DNA of 64,000 bases from Paramarasmius palmivorus (taxonomy: Eukaryota > Basidiomycota > Agaricomycetes > Agaricales > Marasmiaceae). Shown piece after piece: positions 32,111 to 42,100 of the stretch. The notes below the pieces were generated by a model, which saw only the letters and a program-made list of their open reading frames with translations, did no database searches and was not told the DNA's origin. The position numbers and the translations under genes were made by a program. Where the stretch lies: NCBI GenBank assembly GCA_037176845.1, contig JAYKXP010000185.1:18910-82909 (forward strand). The letters are read 5' to 3'. Numbering within the stretch: position 1 is the stretch's first letter; every line of letters starts with the position of its first letter.

Positions 32111-33736
32111 CGGCCCGTTGGCACCCCTAAGTTTGCGGAATGGGCCATAGTGATGGTAAAAAATTCAATCGCTCGAGACGTTGCACCCGCACTTCGGTTG
32201 TGATCGAAAATGACGTGCGTCCAGTGCAAAGTTCCGAATGTTGCCCTTCGTCTTCCCAATGTGTGTCGGACTTGACCCAGACGAGGTCAGTTTCTGCAAA
32301 GTTGTTAATGAGGGTGAACTACAGCCACGGTAGAAGGACATCATAACCTATGCGGAGAGGCTTTCGGTGCTTCACTCAATGACGAATTTGCTGTTGATGA
32401 TACCAAAGTCAACAAATGACATTGTTGGCAAAGTAGATGTGCACATACCTTGCTTTGGAACTACATTCTCGCCCTCAGATTCCTCCGAAAGTATCTCAAA
32501 TACCTCCCGACCATTTTCGATGTGAGTGACAGTCCTACCAAGGCTAGTGAGCATCTTTCCTGGAAAATAGCCAAGTACGCACTTGACTTCGGTACCGTGA
32601 CTGAAATGCACTTCGCTTTCACCCTCGCTCTGCTCAACCTTAATGGCCAATTGCGGAGTAGCCAATGAAGATGATGCCGCCATGACAGCATGAAGGTTGG
32701 TAGCTGTATCTTCGGTCTTGATAGCTGAAACCTTCTCGGGTTGGGGAGCTGGCACCTGCGGCATGTCAAGGTACCTTTTGAGGGCGTCGATGTTGATCCA
32801 GTCGTATCCTGCAAACCATTCAGGGTTCGCTTCGACGTAGGAATCATTGAAGATCTGAGAAAATGATACGGTAAGCTTTTGGAATACACCGGCAAGTGGT
32901 CATAACATGTACCGTTTTCCGAAAACCATCAAGAACAGAGGGTTTGAGCATGTCAATGAATGCCACATCTGTGAGGGAGAGTTTTGGCATATCAGCTGAG
33001 GTTGCGGGAGTTGGCTCTCAATATTTATACCCTGTTGCAACTACAGATCGTCGTGGTCGGCACTCGGTACTCTGGATGATATTTTCTGCAAAATCTTTGT
33101 CCTATCTACCACATGTATCACCCAGCGGTATAACCGGTAACTTGTAAATCAAACTGCTCTATAAACTCAAGTCGGGTATGAGAAGAAAGGCCAATGAAAT
33201 TGTTAAGTGACTGTATTCGGTACATCTGGGTTGGGTATATAGTCAAATATGCACGGAGAGACATGAGATCTAGGATGGCTTGAAACAACATTGGTAGACA
33301 GTGTTGGGTAGCGAATTTGGCTTTTTGGATCTTCGTTGAGACCTGATAAATCCTTGAGACTGGTAATTGGAAAAACAGATAAAGCTGCGCACCTGAGCCA
33401 AGAACAAAGCATGGTTGCACCTTCCCAGACCTATACTCAATGGAATGATGGATAGACGATAGATGAAGAGTAGCAGAGGATTCAGTCAACTAGATTCTGA
33501 GTTGGCAGCTCATCGTGGTCGTAGGCAGAAAAGGAATGATGACGCGTTCATCGTTCCTTAGCCGAGTGGACGGTTCCGAAAGGAAAGCCACGTGTGCAGT
33601 GTCCGAAGTCACCGCAGCTCCGATGATCAGCTCCGAGACCTGCAGCACTTAGGCAAATTCAACAGCACACCTGCAACCAGACGTTGTACTTCATTTGCAG
33701 CACATTGGAATATCACAAGATGGAATTCAGAGTAGG

Positions 33737-33814
33737 TGTGCTGGTAGTTGTCGCGGTGTGCTGGGTGTGCTGTAAGTTGTCATACCCTGTGGGATATCCC
33801 AGTTGTATATCCTC
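33737..33814 (-). repeat. Right terminal inverted repeat of the Mutator-like element
   Basis: Inverted partner of 24026-24103, directly followed by the TGAGCCAAA duplication (33815-33823). Confidence 0.8.
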
Positions 33815-34724
33815 TGAGCCAAAGCAACTGCAGTCTTGAGACCTACATCCTCAACTCTGTCATCGTAATCACCACCTGCCAGGAGAACAATGAGAATGAA
33901 TACAGACTGATTGAGGTACCAAAGTTCCTTGTCATTCTCAAAGGCTGTGGTGGTATACAGATCAATGTGGTCATGAGTGACTCTTTGACTTGGAGTCTGT
34001 TTACGTTTGCCATTACCATTGTTGTCATCAGGTCTGCAGATAAAGATGTTCAGCAAAGATCTATACAACATCATTGGCATTACCGTTTAAGGCAGATAAC
34101 AGTCTCTGCTCCAAAGATGAAAGTTCTGCCTCAGCTTCTCCTGGTGCCTAGTAGCAAATGAAGGTATTGGTATTTGATGTAAAGAGCAATAGAGTTGATC
34201 TGTACCAAGTGGACACTAAACCCAAAGGCTCGTATCAGAGCTTTTGCCTGATCATAGAATCTGACTGGTGCATTGATGAATGGCTTCTCAGCAGGTCAAT
34301 CTGGTCCGTTGAATACGAAGATGAGTTCAACTTCAAGGTTCAAGTAGTGGCATAATCGGTAGAAGAATGGGACAAGGGGGTCTAGGACTCCATGTAAACC
34401 ATTTTGAGAGACAGCACTGGTGTAGCGAGCAAGGAGATTTCTACCACAGAATCTATATCACTGATTGCAAATGAGCAGATGAAATGCACACCCTGGATCC
34501 ACTCTGAGAACAAGATATCTTGACCCTTGCCTCTTAGCGTGAAAGCCATCAGATTTCACAAGATGAAGAAGTGAGCGTGTTTCATGGCTTGAGCCAAGAT
34601 GATTCTGACAAGTATCAATGTTAGATTCCTCATCATATGAATGGTCTGGACATACCCAATACCACTTGCGTATGCCCATTGTGCGGAGAAGAACAGAGGG
34701 GTAAAAACCTCTGAGATTGTGCAA

Positions 34725-35106
34725 GCAATACTTATACTAGCTAATATGAAACACCTCCTTTTCCAAAAAACTAAAATCAAATAGTACATTTAACTAGTAT
34801 CCAAGTGATACCAGCAATAGTGTAGTACAATGAGAGAGGATAGTACGATACTATTAGCCATACACATTAGTCTATTCCAAAAATGCTCTCATTCACTTAT
34901 CCACAACTGTTCCTGCCTTCTGTGCACTGATACGACAATGACAGAGTTCGTTCTCGGTTGCGGTCATACACAGGTGTTTGCCCGTGGCTGGATTGGTGAA
35001 CTCGGCACAGAACTGTTCTTCCTTGTGGGATAGATAGTACTCTGCGATATGCTAATTAAGACATTATCAGCTGGATATAAACAAAACTCCACAGTCAGCT
35101 TACCTT
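34725..35106. other. Intergenic spacer between two minus-strand genes
   Basis: No supported feature. It separates the start of the XPG-like pseudogene from the end of the SAP-like gene. Confidence 0.4.
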
Positions 35107-36316
35107 TCACCAGTTGTGCTTCCTCTTTATTTCTTCCCAGTGCTCATCTGAAGGATTGTTGCAGTCATTGTCATGTGAGAAAACAGCAGGCCAATACTTG
35201 TAGGCGATAGGATAGTTGTCAATGGTCACCAGACATAAGTCACCATCAAAAGTGCTGAGAGAATCATCCCACACCTTTCGAAGGACTTCAAAATTTTCAA
35301 AGTCAATCTCGGGCAAGCAGAAGATATCACCTTGCTTGAACTTCAGGGTGATTCTGTCATGTATGGTGAGGGACTTGACCGTTTGTTTAGCGAACAGGAT
35401 GTTGGCCTTGCATGAGGCACCCTGACGTTGTTGTCGACCCTGAGTTTGAGAGGTATGTTGCATCTGCAAAGAAGGGGTAGCAGGTAGGGTAAACGTAGGC
35501 GTGAATGGTACAGTCGCTGATAACGATGATAAGAATGCAGGTGGAGCTGCCGCTGATAGACTGGATACCAGGGAATGAGTCAAGGATTTATCAACATCCA
35601 TCAACTCGGTACTGTTGAACGGAGCAGTTGATGTCTGAATGAATGCCGATTTGTCAATGATCATCTCATCTTCATTTGAGTTGAGCAATGTGCCAGTGGG
35701 TGCAATTGACTGGTTGTGTATAGGAGTAGCTTGCTGCGCCAATAGGCTAACTTCTTCTCAGACTATAAGCCAGATACTCTCTACTGTAAGAGCTACATGC
35801 TGAGTAAAAGGATGTTGAGCAAGTGCAATACACAGAAACAGTACTGTGATTTCACTTCTGTCTTCTTTGGTCTTGGAGCATAGTAAGCAGGGCACTTCTC
35901 ATGGAGAAGGTCGGCCTGTATGGGATGGATCAATGGGGTGTGTGATAGAAACTGAGTAACACGTACATATTTAAGCACCTCGTCGGCATCAGACTGCATA
36001 CGTGACTCTTGAGTACTGCCCTTCTCTTTGATCATCATCTTGTCCTGATGCTGATATAATTGGCTGATTTTAGGTTTCTTGGTACCGTTGCGAGGGCCAT
36101 GCAGAGCTTTGTGAGGTCATTTCTTTGGGCTGGTACTAATAGTGACAGTCAGCCTCTATGTCAGACAAGGCAAGCAGGTTCATAACTTACCAATTCCACC
36201 TGTCTGGGTTCTCACTGAACTCAATCAACTGCTGCCTCACTTCGTCCTTCTTGAGTGATTTTGATATTCCATACTTTCTGCAAAGTTCTTGAAGACCACC
36301 AGGTCCAGTGTGGTTG

Positions 36317-36321
36317 AGAGC
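36317..36321. repeat. Gypsy-D target duplication, left (AGAGC)
   Basis: AGAGC directly before the 5' LTR is repeated at 45153-45157 directly after the 3' LTR. Confidence 0.95.
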
Positions 36322-36765
36322 TGTCATGACCGTACTACTCGGACACTGACATCCGGAGATAACCTCGTGTCCGGAAGTACCTCGGAAGCATCAACATGTG
36401 TTTACCTTCATCCGGAGCTTACGCCTCATGTTCTATTATCTTCCGGATATATGCCTCATGTCTATACTTGTCGTTTTCCGATATTCTGATATGTTCCCTT
36501 ATTTATATATTCCTTTGTTCTGTTCCGTTTAGAGATACTTGGCACCGTACTTGTATATAAGACATAGGATACAGTTCCTGTATCTCTAACAGAATAAAAA
36601 ACGTTATCTCTGCCAATCTCCGTACTTCCTCTATCTTCCTATTCGCTCTCAAGCCGTGGGTCAGTAGGGCTGTTGTGTAGAACTTCAGCAACTGTTACCT
36701 TCCGAGGTCCTCCACCTTCTGGTGGTGCTCCGGACCTCTTTTATACCTCCGGCACGGATCTGACA
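36322..36765 (+). repeat. Gypsy-D 5' LTR (444 bp)
   Basis: TGTCATGACC to GGATCTGACA. A TATATAA box lies at 36554-36560 and the likely RNA start is around 36587 (TAACAGAATAA), 27-33 nt downstream. Confidence 0.95.
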
Positions 36766-36766
36766 G

Positions 36767-36779
36767 TATTATTCTGTTA
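36767..36779 (+). promoter_or_regulatory. Gypsy-D self-priming primer-binding site
   Basis: TATTATTCTGTTA lies one base after the LTR. It is perfectly complementary to TAACAGAATAATA in the 3' LTR (44975-44987); the 5' LTR copy (36587-36599) has one mismatch. The paired site sits at the predicted RNA 5' end, as in Tf1 self-priming. Confidence 0.75.
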
Positions 36780-36792
36780 ACCTGCTGAACTC

Positions 36793-38420
36793 ATGGCATT
36801 CTCTGGTCTTTTTCAACCCACTCGTATTCAAGAACCTATCTCCACTCTTACCGCCAAACAACCTTCCCAACCCCCTGAACCTCGACTAGTTGCTCAAGCC
36901 CAACAACGAGACGAACGTCACCAACGTCGTCAACAAGGACTCCCGGCATCCGGGGAACAAGCTGCGCGTGCTGCACGCAAACCAAAGCAGTTTCGTACCA
37001 CCGCGGAGATCCTTCATACTTCTCATGTCGAGGAAGAAGACACCATTGGACCCGAACTTCCTGGTGCCTTTGGTGAGTCTATCACTTCCAGTTTAGCCAA
37101 CTGAGGACGTCAAACCATGTATACGGATACCATATCAACCGCGCATGGTGATTTTACTATTCAGACTCCTTCTAGACCTACTCGTCTAGACCTACCTGGC
37201 CGTCGTGCTTCTGCGTCTACACCCACTGTCGAACCTGTCTCCGCCGCTCCAGTTTTCAGCTCAGGACCTCATAGGTCTCTTGGTAGTCTGTTTCCGGAAT
37301 TTCCTGAAGTTCCGGAGACACCAACTCGTCAGGCTGGCACCAGAGCGCCTACAGTTCCTCCCGGCGAGACAGATGGTGGTGGAAGGCCTTTGGAAGGCGA
37401 ACCCGAGGTAGAAGTCGCCGGTGCAGCCCCAGGTCCTCCTCCTGTTCAAACCCAAGTTGGGGATGACAGAGGACCGACAGGGAATGGCGAAGGTGATGGT
37501 GACGGAGATGCAGACTCGGTGGGTCCTAGTAGACCTGGAGGTGGTGGAGGTGGTCCTCCTCCGACTCTCCCGGAGGTGGCGGGTGGCCTTCCGGTGGGCC
37601 AGGCGGTGGCCGGGGCAAATAGGATGCCTCTAGACGAGATCGATCGGACGATCCCGACGATGCTCAAGTCTTTAATGAGTGCGTTCAGTAACATTGCTTC
37701 CGCACTTTTGCTATCTCCTCAAGGTTGAATATCCTCCTGCTCTGAGTTCCTCTAGACCCAAATCAAACTCAAAGAACCCAATACTTTCGACGGTAGTAAC
37801 CCTATAGCTCCTACTTCCCGATGGCTTGCCTCCATAACTCTCCATTCAACGATCGTCCGGAAGCCTATCGGTATGAAACTTCCATGGTCCTCTTTGCATA
37901 TCCTACCTCCGAGGCAACGCACCAGAAGTGGGTTCAACATGATATCCTTGGACGTCCTGGATCCTTCCGCCTGCTTGACTTCCAGTTTTCACATTGCCTT
38001 CGTACCGGGAGCTTACCGAGAACTTTGGCCCTCGGAACCTTCGTGCGGTAAGCTGAAGGATTCTATGGACCGCCTCAACATGAAGGAAGCGATCGCATTC
38101 AGTCTTACGAACTTGAAGTTCAAGGACATCGCTGTGGAGTTGATTGGGAGAGAAAGAATGCTGTCACCTATCAGTACTATCGTGGGCTTCGGATCGTCTT
38201 AAGACGATATCTGTCGAAACGGAAAGACACGGAAACTTCTCTGAGCTGAGTACTGTTGCCCGTCGTCTCGATGATTTCTATTGATTGTCCAGCGGGAGTA
38301 AGCTAAGCGCTCAGCAGAGCATTAACTCCTCTCTGGTTCGAAGGGAGGTAAATCTGGAGCTCTGGTTCGGAGGTAACAAAGGTTCGAGTTCCGGAAACTC
38401 CAATTCCTAACTCCAACTCT
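36793..38420 (+). pseudogene. Gypsy-D gag remnant
   Basis: Starts at 36793 (MAFSGLFQPTRIQEP), 27 bases after the LTR. A TGA at 37102-37104 interrupts the frame, which continues to 37728 through a Pro/Gly/Asp-rich segment with a GGGGGG run. Downstream, KLKEPNTFDGSNP near 37765-37800 marks the capsid domain, but frameshifts scatter the rest (37821-38202 in two frames). A zinc knuckle could not be made out. The same Pro/Gly-rich plus capsid layout is seen in gypsy-C. It cannot make a normal capsid. Confidence 0.75.
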
Positions 38421-38779
38421 AATTCTCTTCCATCCCTCCGGAAAACAACCAGTCGGTCCTCCAGTCTAGTTTCGTCTACAAGCCTAAGGGCTCTTCGGCA
38501 AAACTCCCAAAACCCTTCCTAAAAACTGGTTACAGGGTAAGTCAAGAACGGCAAATTAAGCCGGTAGAGCGAGACGTCGGAAGGCCATCAATCTGTGTAT
38601 GTTCTGTGGAGCTGCAGGACACCGGTAGCGAACTGACGGAAGCGCCTCAAGAAACAATTCCTCTTCATTCCGCTTCGGAAAAGCGGGGCTTACGTCTCTC
38701 CGAGTAAGACGGACAATGACTCTTCCGAGTCGAAAAAAATAGTCCGGATTCCGGTACCTCAACACCGACCGGAGTCGCG

Positions 38780-39175
38780 TTGAGCCATCTCGGGTGTTCT
38801 CACGAGGTCACTCTCAACGCTGCCGCTCTTTCCTGTATTCTTTATGGCATTCCCCATACATCCGGACTCCTTTCGGACAGTTTTCCGAGGATGTTGTATC
38901 ACCTGGCTTCACTTCCATTTCCTTAAACTCATAACTCCATTTACTTGATCTTGTTGATTCTGGTTCTTCCCATTGTTTCATAGATCTCTCATTATGTCCG
39001 AAAAAAACATTATTCCTACCGAAAAAGTTCTTCCTGTGCAGACCTCAAAACTTCTTCGATGGCCTATTTCAACTTTATTGATGAGATGAGTTACACTTCC
39101 CATCCAGAATTTCCTTCCGGAGACACTTCATTCATCTGACTTTTATGTCACTCGCCTGATTCCGACTGCAACCTA
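38780..39175 (+). pseudogene. Gypsy-D protease region
   Basis: Contains HEVTLNAAALSC, shared with gypsy-C, and LVDSGSSHCFIDLSLC near 38950-38990 with an intact DSG active site, but split between frames with stops. It leads directly into the pol frame at 39176 (LGYNWLSRYNPLIDW), which is the C-terminal part of the protease domain. Confidence 0.7.
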
Positions 39176-42100
39176 GTGCTTGGATACAACTGGCTCTCCC
39201 GCTACAATCCGTTGATTGACTGGGCAGAAGGTAGTTTAACTTTCCGGCACCAAGGAAGCACCCAATCTTCAGTGTTGCTCACTGATGTTCCGGATACACC
39301 ACTTAAGGTTCCGGAACCTGTCTCTGTTTCGCCATCCTCCGGTGCTCCTCTTCGCCGGAAGACCAAGTCTTCACCTAAACCGGCTTGGCCTTATGAGCCC
39401 ATCTACACCCTACCTGAAATCCCTGCTAAACCTCAACCTATCACGCTCGTTTCCGCTGGAGCTTTCCTCCGTGCATGTAACGAAGCAGGATCAAAGCAGT
39501 ACTGCCTCTATGCAAATAATCCGGACATGCAAGAGGTAGCAGGTAGATCCGGTGACGTTGAACCTCCAGACCTAGGTTCCGTTCCGGAAGTTTATCATGA
39601 GTACGCATCAGTCTTTAACGAAGACCTTTCCTGGGAGCTAGCTCCGCATAGGGACTATGATCTTAAGATCGAGCTCGAAGAAGGCACGTCACCGCCTCTT
39701 GGACGCATTTATCCCTTATCGGAAGCTGAGCTCAAGGCTCTTCAAGATTTCTTGGATGAGAATCTACGCAGTGGATTCATCACCGCATCCGGTTCACCGT
39801 TTGGAGCCCCCGTACTCTTCGTCAAGAAGAAGAGTGGTGCTCTCCGGTTGTGTGTGGACTTCCGTGGTCTTAACAAGATCACGAAGAAGGATCGTTACCC
39901 TCTTCCTTTGATCTCCGATCTTCTCGATGCTCCGAGTAAGGCAAAGATTTACACCAAGCTCGACCTCCGTCACGCTTATCACCTAGTTCGCATCGCAGAA
40001 GGTGATGAGTGGAAGACCGCGTTTAGGACCCGTTACAGTTCTTACCAATGGAACGTTATTCCGGAAGGACTTACCAATGCTCCTGCTGCTTTCCAACGCT
40101 TCGTTAACTCCATTTTCGCAGACCTCCTGGATGTCTGTGTTGTTGTCTACCTAGATGACATCCTTATCTATTCGGAGAATGAAGCAGAGCATGAGAGTCA
40201 CGTTAAGGAAGTCCTCCGACGTCTCAAGAAGCATGGCCTTTTCTGCAACCCGAAGAAGTGCGAGTTCCATGTCTCCGAGTGCGAGTTCCTTGGCTATATC
40301 CTTTCACCCAGCGGCTTCCGAATGGCGGAAGACAAGATCAAAGCTATCATCGATTGGCCTGTTCCGCGGAAGGTCAAGGACATTCAGTCTTTCCTTGGCT
40401 TCTGTAACTTCTACCGACGTTTCATTTACGGGTACAGTGATATCACTATTCCACTCACTCGTCTTACCCGGAAGGACGTCAAATGGAACTGGTCATCGGA
40501 AGCTCAGACAGCCTTTGAATCGTTGAAAGAAGCTTTTACCAGAGCTCCTGTTCTTACGCATTGGGAACCAGATCGACAGATCACCGTGGAAACTGATGCA
40601 TCCGACTACGCTATTGCCGCTATCCTTTCTATTACCCTCGAGGATGGAGAAATCCATCCTGTTGCCTTCCTCTCACGTACCCTTTCCGGATCGGAACTTA
40701 ACTACGACACGCACGACAAGGAATTGCTTGCTATCTTTGAAGCATTCAAGACCTGGCGTCATTACCTAGAGGGCGCATCGTCACCTATTGATGTGGTTAC
40801 GGACCACAAGAACTTGGAATATTTTTCTACTACCAAGATTCTTACTCGCCGACAAGTCCGTTGGTCAGAGTACCTTTCCGCATTCAACATGGTAATCCGA
40901 TTCCGACCAGGCAAATTAGGGGCGAAACCAGACGCTTTAACTAGACGATGGGACGTCTACCCTAAAGAGGGGGATACCGGCTACGCAGCAGTTAACCCAC
41001 AAAATTTTCGACCCATTTTCACTGAAGAACAACTCATCGCGTCCCTCCGAGCAACGTATCTTGAGGAACCTGTGCTCCACGCAAGTATCCTTATGGACGC
41101 TGAGAAACTTCATTCCGACATTCGTTCAGCACTTTCCTCCGACCCGGAAGCAGTTGCAGGCATGAATCACGCTCAGTCTGGACATCATCGTTGGTCCGTT
41201 GACGAATCTGGCCTCCTTAGGTTAGATGAACACGTTTATGTTCCCGCAGTTGACGATCTCCGACTTCAAGTTCTCAAACATCATCATGATCACATCCTTG
41301 CCGGTCATTTCGGGCAAAATCGTACTCTTAGTCTGATCCGAAGGCATTATACTTGGCCTAAGATCCGAGAGTTCGTCAAGGATTATGTGCGTTCATGTCC
41401 TGATTGCGGAAGGAACAAGTCGCGTAGACATCGACCTTATGGCCTGCTTAAACCCCTTCCTGTTCCACTACGCCCTTGGGATTCCATCTCCATTGATTTT
41501 ATTGAACAACTTCCAGATTCCAATGGGTTCACTTCCATTATGGTCGTTGTGGATCGTGCCTCCAAACAAGCCATCTTCATTCCTCTTCCGAAAAAGATTC
41601 CCTCCGATGAACTCGCTAGGTTATTCGTTATTCACATCTTTGCCAAGCATGGTGTTCCGAACCATGTCACCTCCGATAGAGGTTCCGAGTTCATATCTTC
41701 CTTCTCCCGTAGCCTTGGGCAGGCACTTAACATGAAGTTGCATTTCACTTCCAGATACCACCCGGAAGCTGATGGCCAAACGGAACGCGCTAACCAGACT
41801 CTAGAACAATACCTCCGGATGTACTGCACCTATCAACAGGACAACTGGGATGTATTGCTTCTGCTCGCAGAGTTCGCATATAACAACTCTCCGAACGCTT
41901 CTACTGGAATATCGCCGTTCTTTGCTAACAAAGGCTATCATCCAAACATTACAGTGCATCCGGAAGTAGATCTTGCTTCCGAGAAAGCACACAACTACGT
42001 CATGAACCTTGATGAAGTTCATCAGTTCCTCCAGGACGAAATCAGGGCTGCTCAAGATGCATACAAGGCTTCCGCAGACAATCGTCGCATCCCTGCTCCG

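Larger units (their letters stand above)
28638..32129. mobile_element. hAT-type non-autonomous foldback element (3.49 kb)
   Basis: The left end reads TAGGGATGCCAACGGGTCGG. The right end, reverse-complemented, reads TAGGGGTGCCAACGGGCCGG. The 8-bp duplication AGTTTGCG flanks it. It contains no transposase. Internally, two arms of about 1.48 kb (29041-30516 and 30629-32110) are inverted copies with few visible differences, around a 112-bp spacer. The left side has about 380 bp extra between the terminus and the arm. The TIR sequence and duplication length indicate hAT mobilisation. It interrupts an exon of the Mutator-like element gene. Confidence 0.85.
24774..32990 (-). pseudogene. Large spliced gene of the Mutator-like element, split by a foldback element
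   Basis: Minus-strand gene. Exon 1 (32990-32913) starts MPKLSLTDVAFIDMLKPS; a 58-nt intron (32912-32855) leads to NPEWFAGYDWINIDALKRYL. Coding sequence reaches LPSLWPIPQT, where the foldback element (28638-32129) intervenes, then continues PTAFLLDLTDSCQWD. Downstream blocks include CNGVFACSQVPSNVLNVSRF, FSPALQNKRAKRQIIRKEKL, CYTRLLKLIHEVTSFEGDTA, MNTDMEAAQVLGAGASFLK and WKCTPNDTNIGEGQHHWSND. A Lys/Glu/Ala coiled coil (26185-25829) and an acidic Ser/Asp-rich tail end in KKRCRTGDAL. One in-frame stop is at 25275-25277. From memory the blocks resemble a multicopy Agaricomycete family. Its place between the TIRs argues that it is the transposase or a passenger, but I cannot point to a DDE triad. 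Confidence 0.65.
24026..33814 (-). mobile_element. Mutator-like DNA transposon carrying one large spliced gene
   Basis: Element of about 9.8 kb (about 6.3 kb without the nested foldback element). Terminal inverted repeats of about 75 bp start CAGGATAGACAACAAGGATA on the left and, reverse-complemented, GAGGATATACAACTGGGATA on the right. Both then share ATCCCACAGGGT and several CAGCACACC motifs. The 9-10 bp target duplication and TIR length fit Mutator-like elements. It contains one minus-strand gene (32990-24774). Excision restores the XPG-like reading frame exactly. Confidence 0.8.
23099..34724 (-). pseudogene. XPG/GEN1-like (Rad2-family) nuclease pseudogene, split by a 9.8-kb transposon
   Basis: Structure-specific nuclease relative on the minus strand. 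The 5' half is 34724-33815 and the 3' half 24025-23099. N-terminal region: TRSLLHLVKSDGFHAKRQGS followed by LRVDPG (cf. GIDAS), then ELIFVFNGPD and a stop at 34296-34298. A clean intron (GTACAG..CTACTAG) leads to APGEAEAEL, the XPG I-region. FIFGAETVI follows directly in another frame, so the segment that normally carries the second Asp cluster is deleted. LLAGGDYDD marks the GGDYD box of the family. The frame continues across the insertion (TAVALAQ into CGFGNGLVKG). The 3' half has NDWRLLVQNELYSN and a C-terminal MWIPESTLTQHIPEVLG. It is now dead. Whether it was a host gene or a multicopy passenger family is unclear. Confidence 0.8.
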
